In this document: in pieces, positions 1 through 10,125 of the stretch
Position numbering within the stretch: the first letter of the stretch is position 1
Layout of the letters: every line of letters begins with the position of its first letter
DNA from: Cladosporium sp. IMV 00045
Lineage: Eukaryota; Ascomycota; Dothideomycetes; Cladosporiales; Cladosporiaceae
Reading direction: 5' to 3'
Assembly: GCA_001931905.2 (NCBI GenBank)
Contig: MSJI02000771.1
Location: 1-54,389 of the forward strand
DNA: 54,389 nt
Notes under the pieces: model-generated
Databases searched by the model: none
What the model saw: the letters and a program-made list of their open reading frames with translations, nothing else
What the model was told of the DNA's origin: nothing
Made by a program: the position numbers and the translations under genes

Positions 1-2578
1 TGCACCGACAAGTTCCCTGCGCTCGAGGTTGGAAAACTCTTGGTTAGCGGATATGATCTGCGTAAGGCGCGTTTTGCTTGCGGTACCAGTGTGGAAAGAG
101 TCCTCACAGGCTGCTGGTATTCTTGTGTTGCGCAATTCACGCCGCGCAAACGGATGGACGCGGTTGCGCTTGCTGTATAGAGTGCTGGCCACGTGCTTGA
201 CGAAGATGTTGGTAGTAGTTGTCGTGAAGGTGAAAGGTGGCAGTGGCCGCTGTTGCTGCTGCTGACGATGATGTCGCGCGCCTCGGCTGGCGTCTGAAGA
301 TTTGATAAGCCGGAGGCCGGCCCTGAAATTCTTCACCAGTAGGGTTAGGGTTGGGGCTGCATCGGTGGATGGATAAATTCACTCACTACTACTACTACAA
401 CATTCACGTACCTACCTTACCCACCAATGGCAATCCGTAGAAAACAATTCTCGACACCGCCAAGTTCAGATGAAAGTGGACTCTGGTCTCAATCAAGACC
501 AATAGCCTCTGTGCATTGTTTCTTCCAATCATCCCACGATCTCCCAAGACTCGCACATCACATTACGGCAGCGAGTCGTGCCGGAGACTGGGTTCGAATG
601 GCCGTACGATAAATGCCATCGGAGTAGCAATTGAAGTCTCAATCTCACAGCAGGATAAATAGATTCGGTGAGCTCGCGAAGGGTGCAACACGGCAATCTC
701 TGCGCAGCTTATCTGACATAGTCACAGGGCTGTCGACTTCTTCGCCGCTCCATTCGCTAGCAACGGCGGCATACCGACAGGAGATCAATACTTGATTTCA
801 CGCGCGGCCTTGCGAAACCGCCGAGCACCAGACGATTGGTTTCAACGGTGTTCTATCGTAGTCCAGCCCAGCGAATTGAAGATGCCGCGAAATTCCGGAT
901 TATTATCTGCTCGCAAAAGGACACACCGACAACAAACGAGGTGATGGGCTTCACACACCTTCAGGTTGCTCGACCACACGGTGACCCACATGACTAGCCA
1001 CCTTTGAGGATGGCAGCTTTTAGTGGTACCAACGTCCTTCCATAGTATGCGCTACAAGCGAAGAGGAAAGCTCGGTGGTGACGAAATTATTATCCCGCCT
1101 TACACGCGGATGGTCATCTCGGGCGCTGGTTCTCCGGAAGATGCTAATGAGTCGAGGGTTATGCATTTCATAGTATTCTTTCACGGCGGTACTTGCAACT
1201 CGCACTCCGCGACGAGAGTGACATCCAAAATAGAAGATCATATCCGTGCATAGGTGGCTGAAACATGGTATATCTATTTTGGCTGTCAACCAGACTTGGG
1301 AATCTGAAAATGGAAGCTCGCTTGCAAACCGACCCTCTGATGGATTATGTGTTATGACTTATGAACCATGGCCACAGGGATACCGCCAATGACTTCGAAG
1401 GCGCAGTTGAGCATCATCCAGGAGAACTATATACGCGTACTTTACACGACTTAATAGCTCCGATATCTTCCCGCGAAGAATTCTCCAGGTGATGTGCATT
1501 ATGCTATCCACACTGTTGGAAGGGATAGCATGTCAATAAAGCAAGAACAAGCGCCCATGCGCAGGCGAAATCTACGTCGATCACAAGGCGAAGGATTAGC
1601 TAATCCGATTCGGATATCGCACCAGCACAAAGGAAATGCACAATCCACAGCAATGGGAAAATCGTGCATATTATTATTATTATTCGACACGAACACATGG
1701 GGATGACAGGAGTTCATCTGCCTCGGACCAGTTTAAGGTCCTCCCGTCAACACGGCCCGCGCAGATCAAGACTTGACGACAGGCCGGCGTCCACGCCGTC
1801 TAAATTCAGACTCCACCTCACTATTCTCCTTTCTCCCATTGCACACTGCACAACAACATCGTGAGAGATGACCATATCCACCGCATCAAACGTTTTCGCG
1901 CTGATCCCTATCCTCTTCGTCGGAGGCTTCTCTTGACCTTATCGTCTTCTGGCCTCGCCTTGTGCTAATCGGCTTGCGCCGGTTCGTGACGAACTCCAAC
2001 GTTGTGCATCTTCAGCCAACTGCAGCCCTTCAACCCCTGGAGCTAAGGCGGCGTACTGAAACGTCGGACTGGGCTTTTCTTCAATCGATCGCTGATTGGA
2101 AGTCCAATAGTCACAACGGTTGGTCCAAGAAGCGTACTGTACACAACCTGGTAAGGTCGAATCATGCAACCAATTTCTTCCAAGCTCACTAAGACGTCGG
2201 TGGACCGGCAACATACCAAGAATACGACAGATCGTGTCGGTGCATCGCCGTACCCAGCACCTTTTGCCGGACGATCAGGTATTCGCCTGTGGACCGGACC
2301 ACCAGACATAGCGCCATCTGCTCTCAACCGAGTTGTAGGGAACCGTCTATGCACAAATGCCCACTTGATATATAAAGTTGGATGATCTTCTCCAGGCCAG
2401 TCTTGTTCTCTCCCCAGTTCTCTCTCTAACAACATCAGTTGTCTCTCGTTCGTTTTCTCTATTGAACTCAGTTTAATACCACACTCGCTATCTCACGCCA
2501 AACACATTCGTTAATACATCAACACGCACGCTAAACGCATCTTTCACGATAAAAACAATCTAAAATTTAATCTTCACA
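1..2578. other. Gene-poor left flank
   Basis: I see no convincing gene in this stretch. The open frames are short and show neither family motifs nor fungal codon bias. It holds small microsatellites (CTA/ACT near 385-400, CTG near 250-262, ATT near 1668-1683) and a short TTAGGG-like run at 340-356. The last 200 bases are a promoter and a pyrimidine-rich leader for the gene that starts at 2579. Confidence 0.55.
2369..2376 (+). promoter_or_regulatory. TATA box of the glycine-rich secreted protein gene
   Basis: TATATAAA lies about 210 bases before the start codon at 2579. A CT-rich tract (about 2387-2460) follows, as is common at the transcription start of strongly expressed fungal genes. The strong codon bias of the gene agrees with a strong core promoter. 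Confidence 0.55.
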
Positions 2579-4384
2579 ATGGTCAACCAAGCACTTACTC
2601 TCGCGGCTCTCGTCGCCACCGCGGCCGCCGCCCCCCACAACTACAACACCGAGTCCAACAGCCTTGAGCGCCGCACTTTCCTCTTCGGCGGCAGGGGCGA
2701 GGGCAAGGCCCAGTCCAGCGGTCTCTTCGGCGGCAAGTCTTCTGCTCACGGTCTCGGCAAGGGCTCGTTCAAGAGCAACGGCCACGGTTTCTCTGGCAAG
2801 GGCGTCGGAAAGGGCTCTGCCGGTGGCCTCCTCGGTGGTGGTCTCGTCGGTGGTCTTCTCGGAGGTCTGACCGGCCACGGCCAGGCTCAGGGCCAGGCTC
2901 AGGGCGGTGCGTCCGCGTCCGCGTCGGGCTCCGGCTCCGCCAGCTTCGAGGCTGACAGCCAGGTCGCTGTGGAGGTCGTTAGTGGCCTCGAGGCCATGCT
3001 TCCCCAGATCTGCTCTGGTGTTCAGGGCCGTCTCCAGGGTGGCGCCGGTGTGAAGGCCGCTGTCAAGGCTGAGGTCCACGCCCAGGTTGGTATTGAGCTG
3101 AGCGACAAGCAGTGCACCTCTGTCGTCAAGGGTATTGCCTCGATCGGTGCCTCCATCAACGTTGACGCTGGTTTCGCTGCCGAGGCTGGTGTTTCTGGCC
3201 AGCTTTACGGCCGCGCCTCTGCCAAGTTCTCTGCTGGTCTCGACGCCATGATTGCTGCCTCTGGCACTATTCACGGCTCCATTGACAGCGAGGCTGAGTT
3301 CGGTCTCGGTGCCCTCTTCGGTGGTCTCCTCACTGCTGGTGCCGCTGGTGCCGGTAAGGGTGAGATTTCTCTCTCCGGCAGCGCTGGCGCCCAGATCCAG
3401 GGTGCTCTGTCCGCTATGGGAGACGCCTCCGCTTCTGGAACCGCTGGTGTCGGTCTCCTCTTCTGCGGTCTCTACGACCTCGGTGTGAAGTTCAACGGCA
3501 AGCAGTCTGCCCAGATCGGCGCTTTCTTCGAAGGTGACGCCAGCTTCCAGGGTGACGCCAAGGGCCAGGCCGGTATTGAGGGTCTGATCTCTGGTCTTGG
3601 TCTGACCGGCGCTGCTAACGGTGGTCTTGAAGCTGTTGGTGGTTTCCTGGGCGGTGTCGTTGGCGAGCTCGGCCTCGGTGGCTTTGACGCCAGCGGAAAG
3701 GGTGAGGGCCACCTTTCCATCGGTGGCAAGAACGGTATCAACCTTGGTGCATCTGGCGAGGGTGACTTCGAGTCTGGCGCCCAGGGCTCTGGCAAGGGCG
3801 GTTTCGAGGCTGACGGAAAGGGTGAGGGTGACCTCTCCGTCGGTGGCAACAAGGGTATCGACGCGAGCGGCTCTGGCGAGGGCCACTTCGGTGCCGGTGG
3901 AAAGGGTGGTGTTGAGGCCGACGGCAAGGGTGAGGGTGACCTCTCCATCGGTGGTGACAACGGTATCAACCTCGGTGGCTCTGGTGAGGGCCACTTCAGC
4001 GCCGGTGGTTCCTCAGATAAGGGCAACATGACCCAGGAGAAGCCTGACAACTCTTACGACAACAAGGACAGCTACGAGAACGAGGACAGCTACGAGAGCG
4101 AGGACAGCTACTCCAGCCCTCCCTCCTACACCACTCAGCCCAAGAAGTCTTCCTGCGACTCTGAGCCCGAGGAGATGGAGTCTGCTGCTCCCGCCTACAG
4201 CGCTCCTGCCTCTTACAGCGCCCCTGCTCCTGCCGCCTACAGCTCCTCTGCCCCCTCTTACACCTCCTCTGCTCCTTCATACACCTCCGCTGCTCCCGCC
4301 TCCTACAGCTCTGCTGCTCCCTCCTACGAGGTCCCCCCTGCCTACAGCGCCCCTGCTTCCTACGAGGCCCCTGCCTCCTACTAA
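2579..4384 (+). CDS. Secreted glycine-rich repetitive protein with Tyr-rich tail
   Basis: A 601-residue intronless protein of no family I recognise. Residues 1-20 form a signal peptide (MVNQALTLAALVATAAAA), and LERR near residue 32 may be a Kex2-like site. A Gly/Lys-rich segment follows, then an Ala/Gly-rich, probably helical domain (about 115-330) with three isolated cysteines (PQIC, DKQC, LLFC). Next come three 36-40-residue units around GKGEGDLSIGG, then a DSYE-type acidic segment. The last 65 residues are SAPASY/SAPSYT repeats rich in Ala, Pro, Ser and Tyr. Codons are strongly biased to C-ending forms, implying high expression; that bias also leaves a 475-codon antisense frame open, which I do not regard as a gene. 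A cell-wall, mucilage or adhesion role is inference only; Tyr-rich tails suit oxidative crosslinking. Confidence 0.85.
   Translation: MVNQALTLAALVATAAAAPHNYNTESNSLERRTFLFGGRGEGKAQSSGLFGGKSSAHGLGKGSFKSNGHGFSGKGVGKGSAGGLLGGGLVGGLLGGLTGHGQAQGQAQGGASASASGSGSASFEADSQVAVEVVSGLEAMLPQICSGVQGRLQGGAGVKAAVKAEVHAQVGIELSDKQCTSVVKGIASIGASINVDAGFAAEAGVSGQLYGRASAKFSAGLDAMIAASGTIHGSIDSEAEFGLGALFGGLLTAGAAGAGKGEISLSGSAGAQIQGALSAMGDASASGTAGVGLLFCGLYDLGVKFNGKQSAQIGAFFEGDASFQGDAKGQAGIEGLISGLGLTGAANGGLEAVGGFLGGVVGELGLGGFDASGKGEGHLSIGGKNGINLGASGEGDFESGAQGSGKGGFEADGKGEGDLSVGGNKGIDASGSGEGHFGAGGKGGVEADGKGEGDLSIGGDNGINLGGSGEGHFSAGGSSDKGNMTQEKPDNSYDNKDSYENEDSYESEDSYSSPPSYTTQPKKSSCDSEPEEMESAAPAYSAPASYSAPAPAAYSSSAPSYTSSAPSYTSAAPASYSSAAPSYEVPPAYSAPASYEAPASY
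3694..4008 (+). repeat. Three tandem coding repeats of about 110-120 bp
   Basis: Units begin near 3694, 3814 and 3923. Each encodes a G-K-G-E-G-(D/H)-L-S-(I/V)-G-G core, then N/K-G-I and a SGEGHF or SGEGDF end. Spacing is uneven (about 120 then 109 bases), and the units differ mainly at third positions, so they are diverged rather than recent copies. Confidence 0.7.
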
Positions 4385-5087
4385 GCGTTTGATCGTACGC
4401 CCCTCACGATCATGCCTATCAGACACTCCCAGTGTCGATGGGTGTCAAGAACTTAACCAGGATGAGGATTTTCTGATTTTGGGAGAAAGAACAACAAGTA
4501 ATTCTAATTCATAATACCCACACTCGGATTGGATTGGAATGGGGAATGACGGATCGCACAGTCGCACTTTTCGTGCCATTTCGGATGCTCGTCATGGGTA
4601 CTATTATACCAATATTTCGTATGAAAGACTTCTATACTTCATGTTGATTTTTCCAAATTTCACTGTTGTCCTCAAACATCCATTTGACCTTGATCGTCTC
4701 AAGGATAATGACAGGCATTTCACAGGTATGCTTTCCCCGTAGACATGGTTCTGTATTCACATGTGATGGACAGCCACTACGTTAAGCTTCAAAGTGCTTC
4801 GAACGTTTCATACACTTGCCAGACGGTGCATACCGGTCTATATAAAGACAATCTTTTTCAAGCCGTCTGCTAATGTATCTCTACACAGCTGCCTACAACC
4901 GAGGGGCAAACATTTCTACCTCTCGGACCGCTGCTGGCATCGAACCACGGATAAGGTTACCGCGTGATGGTCACGAGCCAATGAAGCTCCCCACTTTATC
5001 AAAACACCTTCAACAGTGCATATATAATGATAGCAATAATGCAGCCCGGCAAACAATGCTCGATTGTACTAACAATCAGAATTTTCA
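4385..5087. other. Intergenic, holding the F-box gene promoter
   Basis: No gene is seen. TATATAAAG at 4839-4847 is a good TATA box on the plus strand, about 240 bases before the F-box protein start. The first part should be the 3' UTR of the secreted protein gene. Confidence 0.5.
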
Positions 5088-5765
5088 ATGTCACTGCTTC
5101 ACGACCTGCAAGCGCAAGCACAAGTTCTCGCCACGACCGAGCTCCTCGAGCTCATTTGCGCCAATCTAGATCCCAAAGAGCTCTTCCTGGCGCAGCGTGT
5201 TTGCCAAAGATGGAACGATCTTATCAAGACTTCGCTCAGACTACAGGAACGGATGTTTCTTCGAGCCCCTCCAGCTAGCAAACGAAGTGCACAGTATCCT
5301 CTCACCAGCACAGGCAGTCACTACATTCAACAATACTTCCCTCCGCCGGTAACACTTTGCCCAATCCTCGAAGTGGCAACTCAGTTCGTGCGCACGCACC
5401 CAGAACAAATCGCCGCGTGTTGCAATCAAAGTGCCCTTCGCGGTTCGCCTTCCTGGCATCAGATGTTGCTCACGGCACCTCCGTGCAAGGAAGCTACAGT
5501 CGCTCTCTGGTGGCGGCTTGGAGATTCGATGAGAGGCTCGGTTTACCTCCAACGCGTGACCAATGCTGAAGGGCTGAGGTTCGTGGACGTGGTAGAAGCG
5601 GCGTTCAAGCAGAAGACGGGAAATTGGAAGGAGATGCCTGATGGTCAATTGCTGCCTTTGAGTGATGCGGGCGATGTCACTCTGGATCAATTCCTGAAGC
5701 AGAGAGCGGGAGAGGAGGTGAGAATGATGGATTCCACGAGTATTTTCTTCTTGAGGGTGCCCTAA
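5088..5765 (+). CDS. F-box protein
   Basis: A 225-residue intronless protein. Residues about 11-50 match an F-box: LLELICANLDPKELFLAQRV followed by CQRWNDLI, the usual pattern of hydrophobic positions ending in C-x-x-W. F-box proteins bind Skp1 through this segment and bring substrates to SCF ubiquitin ligases. The remaining 170 residues show no LRR or WD repeats; they contain a conserved-looking VALWWRLGDSMRGSVYLQRV stretch. This short F-box plus orphan C-terminus is a frequent, fast-expanding type in filamentous ascomycetes. The start at 5088 is chosen because the F-box follows directly and TCAATGTC is a fair context. The substrate is unknown. Confidence 0.75.
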   Translation: MSLLHDLQAQAQVLATTELLELICANLDPKELFLAQRVCQRWNDLIKTSLRLQERMFLRAPPASKRSAQYPLTSTGSHYIQQYFPPPVTLCPILEVATQFVRTHPEQIAACCNQSALRGSPSWHQMLLTAPPCKEATVALWWRLGDSMRGSVYLQRVTNAEGLRFVDVVEAAFKQKTGNWKEMPDGQLLPLSDAGDVTLDQFLKQRAGEEVRMMDSTSIFFLRVP

Positions 5766-6077
5766 GGCTTTCCCGCCGATGGCAACTTGGCTTGGTCATG
5801 TGTACTGATGATGGCTTGAGAAGCGTTGCCGGTCGTCGGTATTGGTTCAGTAATGATAATGATAACGATTCCTGATTTGTTTTGCCTGTTCGGTATGCTG
5901 CGTCGGAGCTCGCCGCCAGTCGTGAGCCAGACCTCGCTTCACGCCTAAGTCCATCGGACCCACTCGCAGCCAATAGCCGGCTATCAAACGTCGTCAATCA
6001 GTCAGTATACATAGAAACGTAAACGCCCCCCTGCTCTTCTATAACAACTATACATCTTTCGTTCGTTTACACTCAAA
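5766..6077. other. Intergenic, guanine deaminase promoter
   Basis: There is no gene. The last 60 bases are a pyrimidine-rich leader (CCCCCCTGCTCTTC and onward) ending in CAAAATG, typical of a fungal 5' UTR. Confidence 0.5.
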
Positions 6078-7595
6078 ATGCATCAATTGTCAGAATCTAA
6101 TGCTCGCAACGGAACTGGGATCAAAGCGTCTGACACGGCAACTAGAAAGACTATCTACATCGGTCCCGTCATCCAGTCTAAATCTCTCAACGAACTAGAC
6201 ATTTGTCTTGAAGGTGCGATCGGCGTGAACGAACATGGCAAAATCGCGTTCGTAAGCAGAGACCAAATATTACCGTCGGACGAAGAGTGGAAAGATGCAA
6301 AATGCATTCGCCTCGGCAACAATGAGTTCTTCTTCCCTGGCTTCATAGGTATGCTTAAAACCATCGAAGATAAGAACCGCCCAAATGATCCATATTATCC
6401 ACTAACACCTCCAACAGACACCCACATCCACGCCTCGCAATACCCCAATGCCGGCGTCTTCGGCAAATCCACCCTCATGAACTGGCTAGAAACCTACACC
6501 TTCCCAATGGAATCCTCCTTCCACGACCTCACCAATGCCACGCGGATCTACAACCGCGTCGTCGCCCGCACCCTGTCCCACGGCACCACGACCGCCTGCT
6601 ACTATGCCACGACGCACGTACCCGCCACCAACCTGCTGGCGGACATCTGCCAAACCCGGGGCCAGCGCGCCTTCGTCGGCCGAGTGTGCATGGACCGCCT
6701 CAGCCCAGAGCACTACCGGGACGAAAGCGTCTCCAGCGCCGTGGCGAAATCGCGCGCCTGCATCGACCACGTGCGCGCCATCGACCCGGCCTTCGACCTC
6801 ATCACGCCCATCCTCACCCCGCGCTTCGCCCCCGCCTGCTCCGCCGAAGCGCTCAAAGCCATGGGCGACTTGCAGCGCGAGGCCGGCGTGCCGGCGCAGA
6901 CGCACATTTCCGAGAACAAAGACGAGATCGCGCTGGTGCGCCAGCTCTTCCCGGACAGCGAGTCGTACACGCACGTCTACGACGAGGCGGGGCTGCTCAC
7001 GCCGCGGATGATTCTGGCGCACGCGATTCATCTGAGCGCCGAAGAGAGGGCGCTGATTAAGCAAAGGGAGGCGAAGGTTTCGCATTGTCCTGCGAGTAAT
7101 GTTGCGATTACGTCGGGGCGGATGAGGACGCGTCAGTTGCTGGATGAGGGGATTACGGTTGGGTTGGGGACGGATGTTTCGGGCGGGTTTACTTCGAGCA
7201 TGTTGAATGAGACGCGCGAGGCGATCTTGATGAGTAGGCATGTTGCTATGGATGAGGGGGATGAGGCGAAGTTGTCAGTGGAGGAAGGGCTGTATTTGGC
7301 TACGAGGGGAGGGGCGAAAGTTGTTGGGTTGGAGGAGCGGATAGGTGGATTTGAGGTTGGCATGGACTGGGATGCGCAGTTGGTGAGGTTGGGAAGTGTT
7401 GGGGAGGACGGTGAGCTGGGAGCATATGAGGGTTTGGTGGACGTCTTTGGCAATGAGAATTGGGATGATAAGGTGGCGAAATGGGTTTATACGGGTGACG
7501 ACCGCAACACATTGGCTGTATGGGTCAAGGGACGGTTAGTGCATCAAAGACCAGAGTTTACATCAGCGCATAGCTGGGATGGAAAACAACGATAG
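6078..7595 (+). CDS. Guanine deaminase
   Basis: Converts guanine to xanthine in purine salvage and catabolism; a zinc amidohydrolase of the ATZ/TRZ type. I splice one intron, 6349-6417 (69 nt; GTATGC donor, CTAAC branch site, CAACAG acceptor), giving 482 residues. Splicing restores the metal-site motif PGFIDTHIHASQ (His93, His95). Other family marks follow: HISENKDEI (zinc His), HAIHLSAEE, and GLGTDVSGG with the zinc Asp. The intron is a multiple of three with no stop, so the unspliced frame is also open but places 23 residues inside the metal motif and should be inactive. The stop lies 43 bases from the stop of the convergent gene at 7639. Confidence in the function is high. Confidence 0.93.
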   Translation: MHQLSESNARNGTGIKASDTATRKTIYIGPVIQSKSLNELDICLEGAIGVNEHGKIAFVSRDQILPSDEEWKDAKCIRLGNNEFFFPGFIGMLKTIEDKNRPNDPYYPLTPPTDTHIHASQYPNAGVFGKSTLMNWLETYTFPMESSFHDLTNATRIYNRVVARTLSHGTTTACYYATTHVPATNLLADICQTRGQRAFVGRVCMDRLSPEHYRDESVSSAVAKSRACIDHVRAIDPAFDLITPILTPRFAPACSAEALKAMGDLQREAGVPAQTHISENKDEIALVRQLFPDSESYTHVYDEAGLLTPRMILAHAIHLSAEERALIKQREAKVSHCPASNVAITSGRMRTRQLLDEGITVGLGTDVSGGFTSSMLNETREAILMSRHVAMDEGDEAKLSVEEGLYLATRGGAKVVGLEERIGGFEVGMDWDAQLVRLGSVGEDGELGAYEGLVDVFGNENWDDKVAKWVYTGDDRNTLAVWVKGRLVHQRPEFTSAHSWDGKQR

Positions 7596-7638
7596 ACACC
7601 AATCAAGAGGGAAACGACATTACTTTTCGTTTGAGCAT

Positions 7639-9543
7639 CTACAGCTGCACCGTATCGATACGCCCACCAATCTCACCCTCATTACTCATTGGGCCTTCCG
7701 CCAGACGCTTGCTCAAAGTGGCCAGTATTTCCTCATACCCTTGGCCGGGATCACGTTCGACTTGAACAATCAGCGCGCTATGAAGTGCCTTGAGCGCGTC
7801 CCATTTTGCACTGGCGATCTTGTACGCAGAGCTCTCTGCATCGCCACGTCCACCGACCAGATTTGCGAATGTCTGGGGCGGTCTGATCAGATATGGCAAT
7901 GTGTACTCGAGCGCTGGGGGAGATAAGATGGCAAGGTGGCCCGATGGCGGGGTTGCCATGATGGAAGACGGGAGTGCTAGAGAGGGCTTGGTTGACCAAT
8001 TGGCGGTGATGACGGAGTGAAGGCAGTTCAGAGCCGCGAGCGCGACCTCTCGCAGTGCCACAGTGTCCGCGTGAGTTTCGATGTCCTGCCAAAAGCGCGT
8101 GTTGTTGGCAAGATAATTTAAGTAGAGAGCACGCGCTGCGGCAGCTTCCAATTCTTCCTGTGGACTTGGCTCGTCCGTCATTGGAGATGTCGAAGGGAAT
8201 GTGATGATTTTGCGTGAAGGGCCGTTAAAGACAGTCGCAAGCGTGTTGAGTGCATCCGCGTTTGTAGCTTTTGAGGGGAGAAGGGACAACGGAGTCGTAG
8301 CCCAGGCAGCTGGACCTTCGGCGCTCGGTAGCAGAGAAGCGCGCGGAAGGCTTGCGAGGAGGTGTAGATCATGTTTTGGCGATTCTGCGTGTGCCCATTT
8401 GGACGATGAGAGCGACAAGGCGTTCATCAGCCGACCATTGACTTGCTTCGGCATCTCCGATGCCTGGAAGTGTCTGGGGTATAGAGAAGCGTAGGTGGCG
8501 ATATAATTGGCAGATGGTCCGTAAAGGAACATAGACTCCATGATGTCAACCTCCTGCTCCGACTGCAGATAGAGCTTCGCTGTTCTCTCATGCAAGCCCG
8601 TGGAAAGCAGATAGTCCAAAGCCGGAGAAGTCTCTACTTTCGTCATGGGAGTATCGATTGCGTGCATGGCATCCAGCAGAGCCGAAAAGAAATCAAGCAA
8701 GCACCTGTACATCAGCACGTCGTCGGCATAGTCCACCATTTGCAGCGCAGCGAATTCGAGCAGGCCGCCGCCCTCGTCCACTCCGAACAGCATTTCCACC
8801 TCAGCATGATGGCTTTTCGACACGGCGCTCCAGTCCATCTTCGCCACCGTAGGCAACCACTCCAAAAGTCTCGCCTGCGCCAAAGTCCTCTGATTCTTCG
8901 AAAGCTTCAAACTCTGAGCCTTCAGCCCACACGCCTCAAAAATGGTTCCGTACACATTGCGGTCACCGAAAATGCGCTTCCATACCAAACCCTGACCCTG
9001 GGAGGGAACATGCTGATCCGGGTCGCTGAAAACCTCACGATCAACTCTGAGCAAGTCAATCAACAGCTTCGAAGCCAGCGTGGCAACTCCAGTGTCAGAC
9101 GAGCAAAGCCACAGCTTCACCAGCGCCTGCAACACCTCCGGCTTCGTCGCCACGGTCGCCGCATCGCTCGGGTTGACGGTCGCTTTGTCGAGCAAAGCCA
9201 GCATCAAGCGGTTGAAAGGCAGCATGAAGCCCTGAGGAGCATTGTCGCCGAGATCCAGGCCGGCGGCGAAGTCGACGGGCGGGTCGAAGGAGAGGACATC
9301 GGAAAAGGCGAAAGGCTCGATTAGGCGGATGAGGAGGTCGACTGCTGATTTTGGATTTTGCTGGAGAATTTGCAGGAGCGCTGAGAGTCTTTGGACGAGG
9401 GCGTAGGTTTCTTGCTGACTGAGTTGTTCGGGGAGGACTAGCTCGGCTTGGTCGAAGAGGCGAGAGTCGATGGCGACGTCGGGGTTTGTCTCGAGATCGG
9501 TCAGATGGCCTTGAAGGCGAGCATAGATCGCATTCTGAGCCAT
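7639..9543 (-). CDS. Hsm3/PSMD5-like protein (proteasome base assembly chaperone)
   Basis: A 634-residue intronless, mostly helical protein. The N-terminal region (residues about 30-120, including QQETYALVQRLSALLQILQQ and DFAAGLDLGDNAPQGFMLPF) resembles the fungal Hsm3 family as I remember it. Hsm3 (S5b/PSMD5 in animals) is an ARM/HEAT-like solenoid that chaperones Rpt subunits during assembly of the 19S base; the yeast gene was first named for a mismatch-repair phenotype. Repeated hydrophobic helices across the protein fit a solenoid. It is longer than yeast Hsm3. There are no catalytic motifs. It converges with guanine deaminase. The assignment rests on recall, so a generic ARM-like protein is possible. 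Confidence 0.6.
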   Translation of the reverse strand: MAQNAIYARLQGHLTDLETNPDVAIDSRLFDQAELVLPEQLSQQETYALVQRLSALLQILQQNPKSAVDLLIRLIEPFAFSDVLSFDPPVDFAAGLDLGDNAPQGFMLPFNRLMLALLDKATVNPSDAATVATKPEVLQALVKLWLCSSDTGVATLASKLLIDLLRVDREVFSDPDQHVPSQGQGLVWKRIFGDRNVYGTIFEACGLKAQSLKLSKNQRTLAQARLLEWLPTVAKMDWSAVSKSHHAEVEMLFGVDEGGGLLEFAALQMVDYADDVLMYRCLLDFFSALLDAMHAIDTPMTKVETSPALDYLLSTGLHERTAKLYLQSEQEVDIMESMFLYGPSANYIATYASLYPRHFQASEMPKQVNGRLMNALSLSSSKWAHAESPKHDLHLLASLPRASLLPSAEGPAAWATTPLSLLPSKATNADALNTLATVFNGPSRKIITFPSTSPMTDEPSPQEELEAAAARALYLNYLANNTRFWQDIETHADTVALREVALAALNCLHSVITANWSTKPSLALPSSIMATPPSGHLAILSPPALEYTLPYLIRPPQTFANLVGGRGDAESSAYKIASAKWDALKALHSALIVQVERDPGQGYEEILATLSKRLAEGPMSNEGEIGGRIDTVQL

Positions 9544-10125
9544 GGCAGAGAGTGTGTAGGCCCGAAGACTGGTGATTGTCTTCGTCGATGTGACCAGGTC
9601 AAGCTACATGTACTTTATTTATTCCGCAAGTCGCCTCATTCAAGCTGCGAAGTGGAGTGACGTCGGCACTTGCCGAGCAAACAAGTGCTCACGTGACATA
9701 TCACAATATTGTGTATTTGCATCAAAGAAGAACTGAGATACGATGAAATAGGGTAGAGTGCAATGAACGGAACAGATTGAAGCAAAAGTAATGTGCAGAG
9801 AGTGCCTCTGGGCAATTTGATGATTGTACTATGCTACAAACATCATCATCCACACACCCTACATGTAGATGTGATAGCAGCACGCAAATGCGCATGCCAT
9901 AACTTTTTTCTTTTGATTTGATTTTCGTGGTCGTGTCCTTCGTGGTCATAATCAACGCCTTCGCTTTTACTGGCAGCCAAGAACTCCAACTGCGAAGTAT
10001 GTTCCTGTTTTTTTCGATCCTGTTTTGTTGCTGCCAGCGAAACAAGCACCGCCCGCCTCATCAGGCTTCAAAAACACGCTTCGACTCCGACATAATGCTA
10101 AACACTGTGCTATCTTATAATTCCA
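9544..10125. other. Intergenic between two minus-strand genes
   Basis: This holds the promoter of the Hsm3-like gene at its left end and the 3' UTR of phosphoacetylglucosamine mutase at its right. A CACGTGAC element (E-box-like) lies near 9690. No gene is seen. Confidence 0.5.

Noticed and set aside
585..605. A B-box-like GGTTCGAAT on the plus strand
   Set aside because: Flanking bases do not pair as a T arm and there is no A box or T run.
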